5,690 nt of DNA from Profundicola sp048268105 (GTDB lineage Bacteria > Bacteroidota > Bacteroidia > Flavobacteriales > Weeksellaceae). The notes beneath the pieces were generated by a model that did not search any database, was not told where the DNA came from, and saw nothing but the letters and a program-made list of their open reading frames with translations. The stretch lies in contig JBLWWH010000049.1 of the NCBI GenBank assembly GCA_048268105.1, forward strand, positions 1 through 5,690. The letters are read 5' to 3'. Shown here piece by piece: positions 1-5,690 of the stretch (its first letter is position 1; the number at the start of each line of letters is the position of its first letter). The position numbers and the translations under genes were made by a program.

Positions 1-13
1 GCCGTAGCTGCCA

Positions 14-73
14 TCAGCATACATTTATTGGCTTGTTAAATAGTTTGGCTGTGAATTTTTTCTTTCCTTGCAT
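14..73 (-). pseudogene. Possible 5' stub of an IS1182-like transposase
   Basis: The minus strand from the ATG at 73 reads MQGKKKFTAKLFNKPINVC and then a TGA. The first twelve residues resemble, from memory, the MQGKK....KLF start common to IS1182-family transposases of Bacteroidota. After KLF the resemblance ends and a stop follows seven codons later. If the call is right this is a dead remnant or an internally deleted copy. The other two minus frames over positions 1-37 do not restore a recognisable continuation. The match is very short and could be chance, so confidence is low. Confidence 0.3.
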
Positions 74-83
74 ATATAAACTT

Positions 84-103
84 ATTGAATTACATTGAAT
101 TAC
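84..103. repeat. Tandem 10-bp direct repeat, ATTGAATTAC x2
   Basis: Two exact, adjacent copies of ATTGAATTAC lie at 84-93 and 94-103. They sit just upstream of the possible transposase stub on the minus strand. The 12-mer CATTGAATTACA (93-104) recurs in the same orientation at 5652-5663. They could be an operator, part of a mobile-element end, or a simple duplication; the sequence alone does not decide. Confidence 0.6.
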
Positions 104-150
104 ACAAGAAAAAGAAAGGTTTTTATTAATAATTTATTTCTGTATATTTG

Positions 151-256
151 AGTTGTGCAACGGACACACTGCATAACCGCAATTACGGCGGATTCGACTG
201 CGTCCCAATCTCAATAACTACTGGAATTCGTAATTGCTCACGTCGGTACTTATACG
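151..256. other. GC-richer intergenic island with inverted repeats, function unknown
   Basis: Within the gene-free 74-394 stretch, positions 151-260 are about 46% G+C, whereas 61-150 are about 20%. The island holds a perfect 9-bp inverted repeat, GCAATTACG (179-187) and CGTAATTGC (229-237). It also has GTTGTGC (152-158) opposite GCATAAC (171-177), which pair with one G-U, and a small CCGC/GCGG hairpin nested at the left arm (177-180 and 187-190). No ATG-started ORF covers it, and it does not fit a tRNA. It might be a structured RNA, a recombination or attachment site, the end of a mobile element, or decayed coding sequence. The rest of this gap (257-394) is AT-rich and shows only a weak 5-bp hairpin (337-353) and the promoter of the next gene. 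Confidence 0.4.
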
Positions 257-369
257 CAAAAAATTAAATTTAACCCCGTACCTGCGGTTTTACTAAACCT
301 TAAAAACAAAAATTCTCTTCTCTATATTAAATGTTGAGGAAGCTATTTTTCCTACCTATTAAATTAATG

Positions 370-377
370 TAAATTTG
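370..377 (+). promoter_or_regulatory. -7 promoter box of the dioxygenase-like gene
   Basis: TAAATTTG exactly matches the Bacteroidota -7 consensus TAnnTTTG. Seventeen bases separate it from the ATG at 395, giving a predicted leader of roughly 12 nt. A T-run at 346-350 with a 19-nt gap is the only candidate for the -33 element and is a weak one. The ATG is preceded by GAAA rather than a Shine-Dalgarno sequence, which is usual for this phylum. Confidence 0.6.
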
Positions 378-394
378 TCGGTTAATTCACGAAA

Positions 395-1264
395 ATGCCA
401 TTTGATTTTAAATCTATAGATAGAATTGATTCTATTGATAAGCAGAGTTTTATAAGCGATTATTATAAGCCTCAAAAGCCAGTTGTTATTAAAAATATAA
501 CAAAAGATTGGCCCGCATTTTCTAAATGGGATCTAGACTACATCAAAGAAATCGCTGGTGATAAAATCGTCCCATTATATAATAATGAACCCGTTAAGGC
601 AGAAGATGTTTTTAATGAGCCCAAAGCCGAAATGAGTTTGGCAGACTATGTAGATTTATTGAAATCAGAACCTACCGATTTACGTATTTTTCTTTATAAT
701 TTAATGAAGGAAGTTCCGCAGCTACAACAAGATTATAAATATCCAGACTTGGGGTTGAAGATAATGAAAGCTTTGCCCATGCTATTCTTCGGAGGGGCAG
801 GTAGCAATGTATTTATGCATTATGATATTGATTTAGCTAATATTTTCCACTTTCATTTTAATGGAGAAAAGGAATGCATATTAGTTCCGCCTAGTCAAAC
901 CAAGTTCATGTACAAAATCCCACACTCGGTAATATGTCGTGAGGATATCGATTTTGATGATCCCAATTTCGAGAAATTCCCGGCACTTGAAAATCTAAAT
1001 CCCTACAAAACAACGCTTTCTCACGGCGAAATGCTCTATATGCCCGAATCCTATTGGCATTATATGAAATATATAACTGCTGGTTTTTCTATGAGTTTAA
1101 GGTCAATTGCGAAGAAACCCAATCATTTAGCCGAAGCCATATATAATGTTATCCTCATGAGACATTATGATGGTCTGATGAGAAAGATAAAAGGCGATGA
1201 TTGGATTGAATACAAAAATCAAGAAGCTATTCGCCGAACGCACAAAGCCTTGAATATTCATTAA
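395..1264 (+). CDS. Cupin-like (JmjC/cupin-8) Fe(II)/2-oxoglutarate dioxygenase-like protein
   Basis: This 289-residue protein resembles the FIH-type branch of JmjC/cupin-8 hydroxylases, probably cytoplasmic because no signal peptide or membrane segment is visible. The N-terminal part (about 19-50) has the family's 'YxxPxKPVVIKN...WPAFxKW' lead-in. The double-stranded beta-helix follows, with the iron-binding facial triad visible as H142-x-D144 and H222 (in ESYWHYM). K159, in NGEKECILVPP, lines up with the 2-oxoglutarate-binding lysine of human FIH, whose GYKRCILFPP motif is strikingly similar. All core catalytic residues therefore seem present, so it should be an active oxygenase. The substrate (protein side chain, tRNA or small molecule) cannot be told. 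It lies 5' of mnmA, 74 nt before the preferred mnmA start, but mnmA has its own promoter box in the gap and no terminator separates them. Confidence 0.85.
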   Translation: MPFDFKSIDRIDSIDKQSFISDYYKPQKPVVIKNITKDWPAFSKWDLDYIKEIAGDKIVPLYNNEPVKAEDVFNEPKAEMSLADYVDLLKSEPTDLRIFLYNLMKEVPQLQQDYKYPDLGLKIMKALPMLFFGGAGSNVFMHYDIDLANIFHFHFNGEKECILVPPSQTKFMYKIPHSVICREDIDFDDPNFEKFPALENLNPYKTTLSHGEMLYMPESYWHYMKYITAGFSMSLRSIAKKPNHLAEAIYNVILMRHYDGLMRKIKGDDWIEYKNQEAIRRTHKALNIH

Positions 1265-1286
1265 AGAAATACTAAAAACCGAGGAT

Positions 1287-1319
1287 TTTGTCATTAAAAC
1301 TAATAAAGCCGTAACTTTG
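1287..1319 (+). promoter_or_regulatory. Promoter of mnmA (-33 TTTG, -7 TAACTTTG)
   Basis: TTTG at 1287-1290 and TAACTTTG at 1312-1319 are separated by 21 nt, matching the Bacteroidota sigma-A pattern of TTTG, a spacer of about 19-21 nt, then TAnnTTTG. It is the best complete promoter in the window. Transcription would begin near 1323-1326, which bears on the choice of mnmA start codon. Confidence 0.7.
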
Positions 1320-1338
1320 CAACTTGAATTTAAAAGCG

Positions 1339-2532
1339 GTGAAAGGTAAAAAAGTAGTCATTGGACTTTCGGGAGGTGTAGATAGTAGTGTATCCGCATA
1401 TTTATTGCAACAGCAAGGTTTTGATGTGATTGGTCTATTCATGAGAAATTGGAATGATTCGTCTGTGATTTTAGACGATGAATGTCCATGGGTAGAGGAT
1501 AGCGCAGATGCTTTGTTGGTAGCAGAGAAACTGGGGATTCCATTTCAGGTAATCGATTTAAGCGAAGTTTACAAAGAACGAATCGTAGATTATATGTTCA
1601 ACGAATATCAGATTGGAAGAACACCAAATCCGGATGTCTTATGCAACAGAGAAATCAAATTCGATATATTCTTAAAAACAGCTTTAGAGCTGGGTGCGGA
1701 TTATGTAGCCACTGGACATTATTGCCAAAAAGGAAAAATAGAAAAAGATGGTAAAGAAATTTATCAGCTGCTTGCCGGACACGATAAAAATAAAGATCAG
1801 TCTTATTTCTTGTGCCAATTAAATCAAGAACAATTATCAAAAGCCTTATTTCCGATAGGTCATTTAGATAAATCTGAAGTTAGAAAAATTGCCAAAGAAC
1901 AAGAGTTAGTTACGGCTGATAAAAAAGACTCACAAGGTTTGTGCTTTATCGGAAAAGTGAGTTTACCAGACTTTCTACAGCAGCAATTAAAACCTAAAGA
2001 TGGTGTTATCATTGAAATCACAAAAGATTTTTATAATAACTTATCACAAAAATCTGAGTTCGAAACTGAAGAAGAGAGATTGGCTTATCTTGCTAAAGAT
2101 TATAAATACGAAGCCAATGATGGTAAAATAGTTGGAAAACACAATGGAGCTCATTTCTTTACTGTTGGACAAAGAAAAGGATTAGGCGTTGGCGGAATGG
2201 TAGAGCCATTATTTGTGATATCTACAGATGTCGAGAAAAATATTATCTATGCAGGTCAAGGTGCTGATCATCCAGGTTTATTCAAAAAAGCTTTGTTTGT
2301 ATCAAACGAAGAATTACATTGGGTGAGAGAAGATTTAGCCTTGAAGCCAGGTGAAACCAAGGAGTACATGGCGAGAATTCGTTATCGTCAACCATTGAGA
2401 AATGTGACCTTACACCAATTCGATGATGGTTTATATGTTGAGTTCGATCAGGGACCGAGCGCCATCACTTCAGGTCAATTCGTAGCTTGGTATGATGACG
2501 AGGAATTAGTTGGTTCTGGTGTGATTCAGTAA
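1339..2532 (+). CDS. mnmA: tRNA-specific 2-thiouridylase MnmA
   Basis: MnmA adenylates and then thiolates U34 of the wobble position in Lys, Glu and Gln tRNAs, giving the s2 group of (c)mnm5s2U. Numbered from GTG 1339 (397 aa), the N-terminal ATP pyrophosphatase P-loop SGGVDSS is at 11-17. The nucleophilic cysteine is C102 in NPDVLCNREIKF, the same number as in E. coli. The persulfide cysteine is C202 in DSQGLCFIG. TGHY and KDQSYFL motifs and the C-terminal GQRKGLGVGG domain are intact. About 30 extra residues (roughly 226-261) precede the GKHNGAHFFTVGQRKG segment compared with E. coli; from memory this is usual in Bacteroidota. There is no ATG start. GTG 1339 is chosen because it begins MKGKKVVIGLSGG, like homologues, and lies 19 nt after the -7 box. 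TTG at 1324 is in frame but would be nearly leaderless. Confidence 0.96.
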   Translation: MKGKKVVIGLSGGVDSSVSAYLLQQQGFDVIGLFMRNWNDSSVILDDECPWVEDSADALLVAEKLGIPFQVIDLSEVYKERIVDYMFNEYQIGRTPNPDVLCNREIKFDIFLKTALELGADYVATGHYCQKGKIEKDGKEIYQLLAGHDKNKDQSYFLCQLNQEQLSKALFPIGHLDKSEVRKIAKEQELVTADKKDSQGLCFIGKVSLPDFLQQQLKPKDGVIIEITKDFYNNLSQKSEFETEEERLAYLAKDYKYEANDGKIVGKHNGAHFFTVGQRKGLGVGGMVEPLFVISTDVEKNIIYAGQGADHPGLFKKALFVSNEELHWVREDLALKPGETKEYMARIRYRQPLRNVTLHQFDDGLYVEFDQGPSAITSGQFVAWYDDEELVGSGVIQ

Positions 2533-2553
2533 ATAAAATAGAAATAAAGTTTT

Positions 2554-2587
2554 AAAGCCGTCGATACCAATCGTCGGCTTTTCTATT
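2554..2587 (+). terminator. Rho-independent terminator of mnmA
   Basis: AAAGCCGTCGAT (2554-2565) pairs with ATCGTCGGCTTT (2570-2581) over 12 positions with one T-T mismatch, closed by an ACCA loop. It is followed by TTCTATTTAT. It begins 21 nt after the mnmA stop codon, so mnmA transcription should end here and the downstream genes need their own promoters. Confidence 0.85.
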
Positions 2588-2778
2588 TATAAATAAACTT
2601 GAATCAAAAACACTAAGTTTCCATAAGCGTATGTAAAAAAAAGTACTTTTCTATAAGATGAACTTTCTAAACTTCGTTATTCGCACAAGGTTTTTATATG
2701 ATTTTCTGTCTTGACGCTTTACCTAAAATCCCTTATCTCGGAATGATTGTTGCGACTCTAACTATTAAATATATTATT

Positions 2779-2931
2779 ATGAACAAGGATAAGAACGTTA
2801 ACCCAGAAGAAAGAAAAGAGAACAAAAGTCTAGAAGAAAAGGCGATTAACAGAAAAGCTACCGACGGAAAAGAAGCGAATCCACAGGTGGAACAAAGAAA
2901 AGAAAAACACCAGCCACGCGACAATGCTTAA
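2779..2931 (+). CDS. Small highly charged hypothetical protein
   Basis: I do not recognise this 50-residue ORF, which begins MNKDKNVNPEERKENK. Nearly half its residues are charged (13 K/R and 11 D/E), with almost no hydrophobic residues and no cysteine, so it is probably disordered and soluble. The ATG at 2779 is preferred. Earlier in-frame ATGs at 2698 and 2743 would add a hydrophobic stretch (MIVATLTIKYII) that could be a membrane segment with this charged region as its tail. No clear TAnnTTTG box stands at the usual distance from any of these starts. The gene sits alone between the mnmA terminator and hutG, 80 nt before hutG. It could be a real small protein or a chance ORF in A-rich DNA. 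The gap before it (2588-2778) shows only a 12-bp palindrome, AAAAGTACTTTT, at 2639-2650. Confidence 0.45.
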   Translation: MNKDKNVNPEERKENKSLEEKAINRKATDGKEANPQVEQRKEKHQPRDNA

Positions 2932-2985
2932 TTTCTAGTTTACATAAGACTTATAAAAAGGTGTTTAAAATAGAAAGCATTTCGT

Positions 2986-2993
2986 TAAATTTG
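2986..2993 (+). promoter_or_regulatory. -7 promoter box of hutG
   Basis: TAAATTTG is an exact TAnnTTTG match and is identical to the box before the dioxygenase-like gene at 370. Eighteen nt lie between it and the ATG at 3012. The -33 region is weak: TTTA at 2964-2967 with an 18-nt spacer. It indicates that hutG has its own promoter, even though the small ORF lies just upstream. Confidence 0.6.
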
Positions 2994-3011
2994 GGCTAAA
3001 ATTAGAAAACT

Positions 3012-3956
3012 ATGATTAAACCTTTCGATAAAACTCATTGGCACGGACGTGTGGATGTAGAAGACGGAATGCTAGGGAAGAGATGGCATCAGCTTGTCAA
3101 GGAATTTCCTAAAGAGCACCAAGCTTATTTAGAAAAATCCGTTGTCTTTTTAGGTTTTGCATCAGACGAAGGTGTTAGAAGAAATAAAGGGAGAGTTGGA
3201 GCGGCTAAGGCGCCAGATGCCATTAGAAAAATGCTATCTATTTTGCCACAGCAAGATTCAGATGTTAATGCTTTATACGATTACGGAAACGTAGTATGTG
3301 TAGGTAACAATTTAGAGGATGCACGCGACGAGCAAGTGCAAATTCTAAAAAATTTAATCGCTAAAAATACCTATCCACTAGTTTTAGGAGGAGGTCATGA
3401 GGTAGCTTATGGTAATTTTTTAGCACTTAGCGACAAATACAAAAAGATAGGAATTATTAACATCGATGCGCATTTCGATTTGCGTTTACCACATCCTGAT
3501 ACCAATTCAGGAACAGGTTTTTATGAAATGTCCCAATTTTGTGAAAAGAATAATAGAGAGTTCAACTACATGTGTTTAGGAGTTCAGAAAACAGCTAATA
3601 CCAAGGCGATTTTCCAAAGAGCAGATGAATTAAAAGCAACTTATGTTTTAGCAGATCAAATCCACGAAGATAGACGTGCATGGTCGATTGCTATTGATAC
3701 TTTTCTAGATAAAGTAGATGCGATTTACCTCAGCTTAGATATGGATGTGTTTGATGCAGCTTATGCGCCAGGAGTGAGTGCTCCAGCGGCTAATGGACTA
3801 AATGCTTTCCAAGTAAAGGGAATATTACAACATATTCTTGGGTCAAATAAGGTGAGGTTAATGGATGTTGCCGAGTATAACCCAGAATACGATATCGATA
3901 ATAGAACCGCAAGATTAGCGGCGCATATGATTTCGGAAATGGTGCACAACTTATAA
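3012..3956 (+). CDS. hutG: Arginase-family hydrolase, probable formimidoylglutamase
   Basis: This 314-residue protein belongs to the ureohydrolase (arginase/agmatinase) superfamily. The binuclear manganese ligands are all visible: H129 in GGGHE, D152, H154 and D156 in NIDAHFDLR, and D243 and D245 in SLDMDVFD. The NSGTGFY segment (165-171) resembles the substrate-loop motif of HutG, which hydrolyses N-formimidoyl-L-glutamate to glutamate and formamide in histidine breakdown. The length is normal. The ATG is supported by the promoter box 18 nt upstream. No other hut gene is in the window, so the assignment rests on protein features, and another guanidino or amidino substrate remains possible. 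The gene faces radA, and transcription should end in the palindrome that starts nine bases past its stop codon. Confidence 0.85.
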   Translation: MIKPFDKTHWHGRVDVEDGMLGKRWHQLVKEFPKEHQAYLEKSVVFLGFASDEGVRRNKGRVGAAKAPDAIRKMLSILPQQDSDVNALYDYGNVVCVGNNLEDARDEQVQILKNLIAKNTYPLVLGGGHEVAYGNFLALSDKYKKIGIINIDAHFDLRLPHPDTNSGTGFYEMSQFCEKNNREFNYMCLGVQKTANTKAIFQRADELKATYVLADQIHEDRRAWSIAIDTFLDKVDAIYLSLDMDVFDAAYAPGVSAPAANGLNAFQVKGILQHILGSNKVRLMDVAEYNPEYDIDNRTARLAAHMISEMVHNL

Positions 3957-3964
3957 TATAATTT

Positions 3965-4115
3965 GGGCAATTGCGGGCTATCCGCAGTAGTCCTCGCAAA
4001 AACACTTACAAAAAAGTAGGCACAAAAGGAGTTTGTCCCAAGGGACTCCACTCTTTTGTGCCTCTTTTTGTTTGCGTGTTTCGCTGTGGGCTACTTGCTG
4101 CTATCCCTATTGCGC
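3965..4115. repeat. 151-bp nested imperfect palindrome (REP/MITE-like intergenic element)
   Basis: The left half (3965-4028) and the right half (4053-4115) are similar when one is reverse-complemented, along nearly their whole length. The outer parts are GGGCAAT...GGGCTATCCGCAGTAG on the left against the reverse complement GCGCAAT...GGGATAGCAGCAAGTAG on the right, with small gaps. The middle parts share CACTTACAAAAAAG versus CACGCAAACAAAAAG. The inner 11 bp match perfectly. It occupies most of the 201-nt convergent gap between hutG and radA. From memory, GGGC...CTATCCCTA-type palindromes recur between genes in Flavobacteria, so this may be one copy of a dispersed family; the window holds only one copy and cannot show that. 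Confidence 0.65.
4010..4069. terminator. Bidirectional intrinsic terminator for hutG and radA
   Basis: AGGCACAAAAG (4018-4028) and CTTTTGTGCCT (4053-4063) form a perfect 11-bp stem. A further GAG/CTC and TCCC/GGGA pairing is possible in the 24-nt interior. On the plus strand the stem is followed by CTTTTT (4064-4069). On the minus strand it is followed by six T's (complement of 4010-4015). It therefore suits termination of both convergent genes. It forms the core of the larger palindrome. Confidence 0.8.
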
Positions 4116-4157
4116 TTCGTATCTATAACTTTATGAATTAAATTCAGAATTTAAAAC

Positions 4158-5513
4158 TCAAAACAGCATCCGATACAAATCCCCAACGGTGCCTAGCATT
4201 TCTACCCGAATCTGAAAATTAGAAGTCTTAACTTTATTGTGTTTTGAAATAAAAATCACATCATAACCCAATTTTTCAGCTTCGATGATTCGTTTTTCTA
4301 TTCTATTCACCGGACGCACTTCTCCGCTCAAACCTATTTCTCCTGCAAAGCAACAATTATCTGGTAAAGGTTCATTTTCATAAGAAGAGAGAATCGCACA
4401 CAAAACCGCCAAATCAATCGCAGGATCATCTACTCGAATTCCACCCGTAATATTCAAGAAAACATCTTTGGAACCTAACTGAAAACCAGCTCGTTTCTCT
4501 AAAACAGCGAGTAACATGTTCAATCTTTTGATGTCAAATCCTGTGGTAGAACGCTGAGGTGTGCCATACACCGCTGTACTCACCAAAGCTTGAATCTCAA
4601 TCAACATAGGTCGAATACCTTCCAAAGTAGCCGCTATCGCATTTCCACTGAGTGGAATATCTTTAGGCGAAATCAATACTTCAGAGGGATTTGAAACTTC
4701 TCTCAATCCAGAACCTTGCATTTCATAAATGCCCAATTCGGCGGTTGAACCAAATCTGTTTTTTTGAGCTCGTAATAATCTATACAAATGATTTCTTTCA
4801 CCTTCGAATTGCAACACAACATCTACCATGTGCTCTAAAATCTTAGGCCCAGCAATCGAACCTTCTTTGGTGATGTGTCCCACCAAAATAACCGGAACAT
4901 TGGTAGACTTTGCGAATTTTATAAGTTCAGAAGTACACTCTCTAATTTGTGAAACACTCCCTGGCGAAGATTCTACATATTCAGATTGTAGCGTTTGAAT
5001 AGAATCAATAATCAAAATCTGAGGTTGTATGCTTTTGGCTTGTTTAAAAATCTTTTGTGTTTGAGTTTCGGTTAAGATATAGCAATCTTCTGTTTCGATT
5101 CCAATTCTCTCGGCGCGTAATTTAATTTGAGAAGCGCTTTCCTCGCCCGAAACATATAAAACCTTTAAATGTTTAAGGCTTAAAGCAACTTGTAATAATA
5201 GGGTTGATTTTCCGATACCAGGTTCTCCTCCCAATAAAATCACGGAACCTAAAACAATTCCACCTCCCAAAACACGATCTAACTCATCATTATGCGTAAT
5301 GATTCTCGTTTCACTAGTTTCGGGAATATCCTTAATATTAAACAAAACAGGTTTTTTGGTATTGTCTTCTTGCCATGGAGTTTTCTTTGCATTCTTCTCC
5401 ACAACTTCTTCTACAATAGTATTCCACTCTCCACATTGTGAGCACTTTCCCATCCATGTAGCGTGTTGTGCACCACAATTCTGACAATAATAAATAGTCT
5501 TTGACTTCGCCAT
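4158..5513 (-). CDS. radA: DNA repair protein RadA (Sms)
   Basis: RadA is a cytoplasmic ATPase of the RecA/DnaB-like group that drives branch migration and processing of recombination intermediates. The 451-residue length is normal. The N-terminal zinc finger has C10-x2-C13 and C24-x2-C27. The ATPase domain has Walker A GGEPGIGKST at 95-104, a Walker B-like strand ILIIDSIQT (166-174), and the RadA signature KNRFG at 251-255. The C-terminal part (about 275-451) is the Lon-protease-like domain, which lacks peptidase activity in this family. No key residue is missing. The start is firm because MAKSKTIYYCQNCG matches the usual RadA beginning. It converges on hutG and shares its terminator. A perfect -7 box lies only 4 nt before the ATG, so the message is probably leaderless. 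Confidence 0.97.
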   Translation of the reverse strand: MAKSKTIYYCQNCGAQHATWMGKCSQCGEWNTIVEEVVEKNAKKTPWQEDNTKKPVLFNIKDIPETSETRIITHNDELDRVLGGGIVLGSVILLGGEPGIGKSTLLLQVALSLKHLKVLYVSGEESASQIKLRAERIGIETEDCYILTETQTQKIFKQAKSIQPQILIIDSIQTLQSEYVESSPGSVSQIRECTSELIKFAKSTNVPVILVGHITKEGSIAGPKILEHMVDVVLQFEGERNHLYRLLRAQKNRFGSTAELGIYEMQGSGLREVSNPSEVLISPKDIPLSGNAIAATLEGIRPMLIEIQALVSTAVYGTPQRSTTGFDIKRLNMLLAVLEKRAGFQLGSKDVFLNITGGIRVDDPAIDLAVLCAILSSYENEPLPDNCCFAGEIGLSGEVRPVNRIEKRIIEAEKLGYDVIFISKHNKVKTSNFQIRVEMLGTVGDLYRMLF

Positions 5514-5517
5514 TTAG

Positions 5518-5525
5518 CAAAGATA
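5518..5525 (-). promoter_or_regulatory. -7 promoter box of radA, adjacent to the start codon
   Basis: Read on the minus strand this is TATCTTTG, an exact TAnnTTTG match. Only 4 nt separate it from the radA ATG at 5513, so transcription should start at or within a base or two of the A of the ATG. The best -33 candidate is a weak TTTA (complement of 5543-5546) with a 17-nt spacer. Confidence 0.55.
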
Positions 5526-5651
5526 GTGGTTTTAGGAAAAGGTAAAGGAGAAATAATTTGCGCTGATTATTTGTGATGAACAATGCGCTTTGCTGTAATT
5601 GTTAATAACTTTATATGAATGTCCGTAAATTCGCCTAAAAGTATTATATTG

Positions 5652-5663
5652 CATTGAATTACA
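5652..5663. repeat. Second copy of the CATTGAATTACA motif
   Basis: This 12-mer is identical to positions 93-104. The following bases are also similar (AGAATAAAG here, AGAAAAAG there). It lies in the gap upstream of radA (5514-5690), which otherwise shows only the radA promoter and a possible start (ATG at 5676) of a gene cut by the window edge. Confidence 0.5.
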
Positions 5664-5690
5664 GAGAATAAAGATATGAATTTATTTAAT

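Noticed and set aside
84..103. CRISPR array
   Set aside because: Two adjacent 10-bp repeats without spacers, and no cas gene, do not make an array.
187..206. tRNA T-arm-like ATTCGAC segment
   Set aside because: The flanking bases do not form the five-pair T stem, and no acceptor or anticodon arm can be found around it.
151..240. Integron attC site
   Set aside because: The inverted motifs do not fit the RYYYAAC/GTTRRRY core consensus, and no integrase or cassette array is seen.
1655..1840. 61-codon open frame on the minus strand
   Set aside because: It lies wholly inside mnmA on the opposite strand and has no recognisable protein features.
2733..2924. 63-codon minus-strand open frame with a hydrophobic sequence
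   Set aside because: It is antisense to the small charged ORF; its phenylalanine- and serine-rich sequence is the mirror of that ORF's Lys/Glu codons. No promoter or family match.
3761..4051. Two overlapping minus-strand open frames of 96 and 71 codons
   Set aside because: They start within the palindromic terminator region and run antisense into conserved hutG sequence, with no family features.
5299..5484. 61-codon plus-strand open frame
   Set aside because: It is antisense to the conserved zinc-finger and linker region of RadA.
5338..5583. 81-codon minus-strand open frame overlapping the radA start
   Set aside because: It is in another frame on the same strand as the well-supported RadA N-terminus and has no family resemblance.
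5676..5690. Possible start of a plus-strand gene (MNLFN) at the window edge
   Set aside because: Only five codons are visible, and no exact -7 box lies at a suitable distance, so it cannot be supported.

Overview
The window looks like an AT-rich chromosomal segment from a member of the Bacteroidota, most likely the Flavobacteriales. This rests on the flavobacterial character of the MnmA and RadA proteins, on several exact matches to the Bacteroidota -7 promoter box (TAnnTTTG), and on the lack of strong Shine-Dalgarno sequences before the genes. The genus cannot be fixed from the sequence alone.

Layout: positions 1-394 carry no convincing intact gene. This stretch holds a possible 5' stub of an IS1182-like transposase (minus strand), a short tandem repeat, and a GC-richer, inverted-repeat-containing island of unknown nature. 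Next comes a JmjC/cupin-8 type Fe(II)/2-oxoglutarate dioxygenase-like protein (395-1264, +), then the tRNA 2-thiouridylase MnmA (about 1339-2532, +) with its own promoter and a good intrinsic terminator. A small, very charged ORF (2779-2931, +) is followed by an arginase-family hydrolase, best called formimidoylglutamase HutG (3012-3956, +). The DNA repair ATPase RadA (4158-5513, minus) converges on hutG. The gap between hutG and radA is filled almost completely by a 151-bp imperfect palindrome whose core is a bidirectional terminator.

The genes are mostly housekeeping or metabolic and do not form one obvious pathway. Each large gene has its own -7 box at its 5' end, so they look like separate transcription units. 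For the dioxygenase-like gene and hutG the box lies 17-18 nt before the ATG. For radA it lies only 4 nt before the ATG, which predicts a leaderless mRNA. For mnmA the same measurement helps choose between two non-ATG starts.

I see no clear new multi-gene system. The items most worth checking are the nested palindrome at 3965-4115, the GC-rich island at 151-256, the FIH-like dioxygenase of unknown substrate beside mnmA, and the predicted leaderless radA transcript.
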